A DNA stretch of 62,080 nucleotides from assembly GCF_001039355.2 (NCBI RefSeq), contig NW_019773677.1, positions 1 to 62,080 of the forward strand. Direction: 5' to 3'. The notes beneath the pieces are model-generated. The model had not been told where the DNA came from. It did not search any database and worked only from the letters and a program-made list of their open reading frames with translations. A program made the position numbers and the translations under genes. Origin of the DNA: Lingula anatina (taxonomy: Eukaryota > Brachiopoda > Lingulata > Lingulida > Lingulidae). Positions 61,137 to 62,080 of this stretch are shown piece by piece (the first letter of the stretch is position 1; every line of letters begins with the position of its first letter).

Positions 61137-61982
61137 TAGATACAGTAGGTAGACTTCAGCATTTACAAATTTGACAGTGATTGCTTTGATAATGGATTAA
61201 GTAATATGATATTTCCACTTTTTGGCAGAGCTGTAATCATGAGTTTTCTCTCCTGTTTGTGTTTTATATACAAACATGACATGTGCATTGTCTTATAGTG
61301 TGTGATATTTTTCTCAATTTACTTCTGTAAGGTGGAAAACTATAAGAAGAAGCTAGCACAGCTTAAAGAAGGTGGGAAGGCTATCAGTCCAGAAGAAAGA
61401 GAAGTTGTGAGTTTTTTGTTTATTGATTGGTGAAATTCAACAAATAGATAAAGCTTTTTAATTGTGGTCATATTTAATCAAGGAAAAAAAATTATAAAAA
61501 TGCTTGAGATGTTTGCACTGAATTTTCAATCTGGTGCTACAGAAAATCAAATCAAATTACTAATATTGATTACTTATTTGCATTATCAGTAACACAAAGA
61601 TTAGTGTACAGCCATTTATTTCCTTGGCTAAAAAGGAAATTATAGTGAAATTATTATAATTTATTCAGTTGAAAATACACTCAAGAGATTGATATAAAGG
61701 TGAAAACAGATGAGACTTGATCAATAGTAATCATGAAACTGATTCCATTTAAGTGATCTTGGGCTTGAGTTTCTTTGCCTTGTAAATTGACATTTCTGGC
61801 TGTTGGCCTTTTCTTTATAAATTTTAATAAATTTGATATATTTTATTCAAATTCATAATTGTATTAGGCTTTGGGCCTAGGTCTCATAATCTTAAATACA
61901 GAATTATATTTTATTTGAATTTTTCCAGATTATTAAAAATAGAGTTAAACTTGTGAAAGAGTGGAGAAAGAGGAAGAGAACA
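59120..61982 (+). CDS. PSMC3IP: PSMC3IP / HOP2 meiotic recombination factor, 3' end beyond the right edge
   Basis: HOP2 pairs with MND1 and stimulates DMC1/RAD51 strand exchange in the nucleus. Exons: 59120-59144, 59540-59634, 59947-60036, 60400-60511, 60956-61026, 61332-61406, 61929-61982, all in phase. The N-terminal winged helix reads VLEYLTQQNRPYSAIDVFNN and VLETLAQEGKIKEKTYGKQK. A coiled coil follows (LKAMDLKIAQMTEELKVLQE), then SPEEREV and VKLVKEWRKRKRT, matching the family's conserved KEWRKRKRM. About 174 of about 215 residues are present. It is divergent from SMARCAL1, about 1.2 kb apart start to start. The exon at 60400 follows directly on a TTA repeat, and the donor edge at 59634 is duplicated just downstream. 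Confidence 0.95.
59649..59690 (+). repeat. Tandem copy of a PSMC3IP exon end and donor
   Basis: CTACACAAAGAGTATGAG, AAAACAGTAAA and GTGATAAC repeat the exon's last 24 bases and donor at 59611-59650 with an offset of 41 bp. The first copy has GTAAGT. The second has GTAAAC, a weaker donor. Confidence 0.8.
60331..60397. repeat. (TTA)n microsatellite touching a PSMC3IP splice acceptor
   Basis: About 22 triplets run directly into TTAG at 60396-60399, the acceptor of the exon starting at 60400. The repeat therefore takes the place of the usual polypyrimidine tract. Confidence 0.9.
61065..61134. repeat. (TC)n(AC)n compound microsatellite
   Basis: A C15-type run (61039-61053) and TC tract lead into an AC tract, just 3' of the PSMC3IP exon ending at 61026. 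Confidence 0.9.
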
Positions 61983-62080
61983 GTAAGTATGGGCATCATA
62001 GTGCTAAAATTAAAATGTAGAAATATAAAGTTTTCAAGTGAGAAAAATTCACTTTGCATTAAGGCTTCATTCACATGCAG

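Noticed and set aside
1-62080. CRISPR arrays, bacterial operons, rRNA or tRNA genes
   Set aside because: The window is clearly animal nuclear DNA with GT-AG introns. The repeats seen are microsatellites and MITEs, and I found no tRNA or rRNA signature.

Overview
This is an intron-rich, AT-rich animal nuclear DNA window. Exons follow GT-AG rules, introns range from under 100 bp to over 10 kb, and microsatellites, short palindromic MITE-like elements and a decayed Tc1-type element are frequent. Gene content and sequence character fit a lophotrochozoan invertebrate, and a mollusc is my best guess. That is an inference: no species-diagnostic sequence was found. The sequence is a draft assembly, with a 520-base N gap (35186-35705) and single n's at 5431 and 14405.

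Four conserved genes form two divergent (head-to-head) pairs. CAPN7 (calpain 7, minus strand, about 10478 down to beyond base 1) is paired with an integrin beta gene (plus strand, leader exon ending 11565, CDS 20063-31701, long 3' UTR to about 34.84 kb). SMARCAL1 (annealing helicase, minus, 57920 down to 35928) is paired with PSMC3IP/HOP2 (plus, 59120 to beyond the right edge). The integrin and SMARCAL1 converge tail to tail near 35 kb. I rebuilt exons by hand from homology and splice sites. Every junction keeps phase: the integrin gives 797 aa, SMARCAL1 956 aa, and CAPN7 has about 762 aa in the window with its last roughly 50 residues off the left edge.

The 11.3 kb SMARCAL1 intron between 40171 and 51499 holds two paralogous genes on the opposite strand (41175-42164 and 48764-49741). 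Each has an N-terminal CARD and several hydrophobic membrane segments. Both seem to have lost a conserved C-terminal extension, one through an in-frame stop and the other through a frameshift. Between them lie a 289-bp MITE, a 97-bp palindrome and a 1.66 kb palindromic Tc1 derivative. This pair is the least familiar coding content of the window.

The most unusual non-coding signal is a recurring pattern of partial tandem copies at exon edges. At least five integrin exons are preceded by one to three decayed copies of their own acceptor and 5' part. CAPN7 has two similar upstream echoes, an inverted copy of its MIT exon, and a 21-bp repeat array built from a splice donor. PSMC3IP has a duplicated donor edge. 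One echo, of the integrin transmembrane exon, is nearly intact and would encode a membrane-anchored form without the cytoplasmic tail. A separate 0.82 kb duplication of two CAPN7 catalytic exons ends exactly at a single n and is probably an assembly artefact, although it keeps frame.
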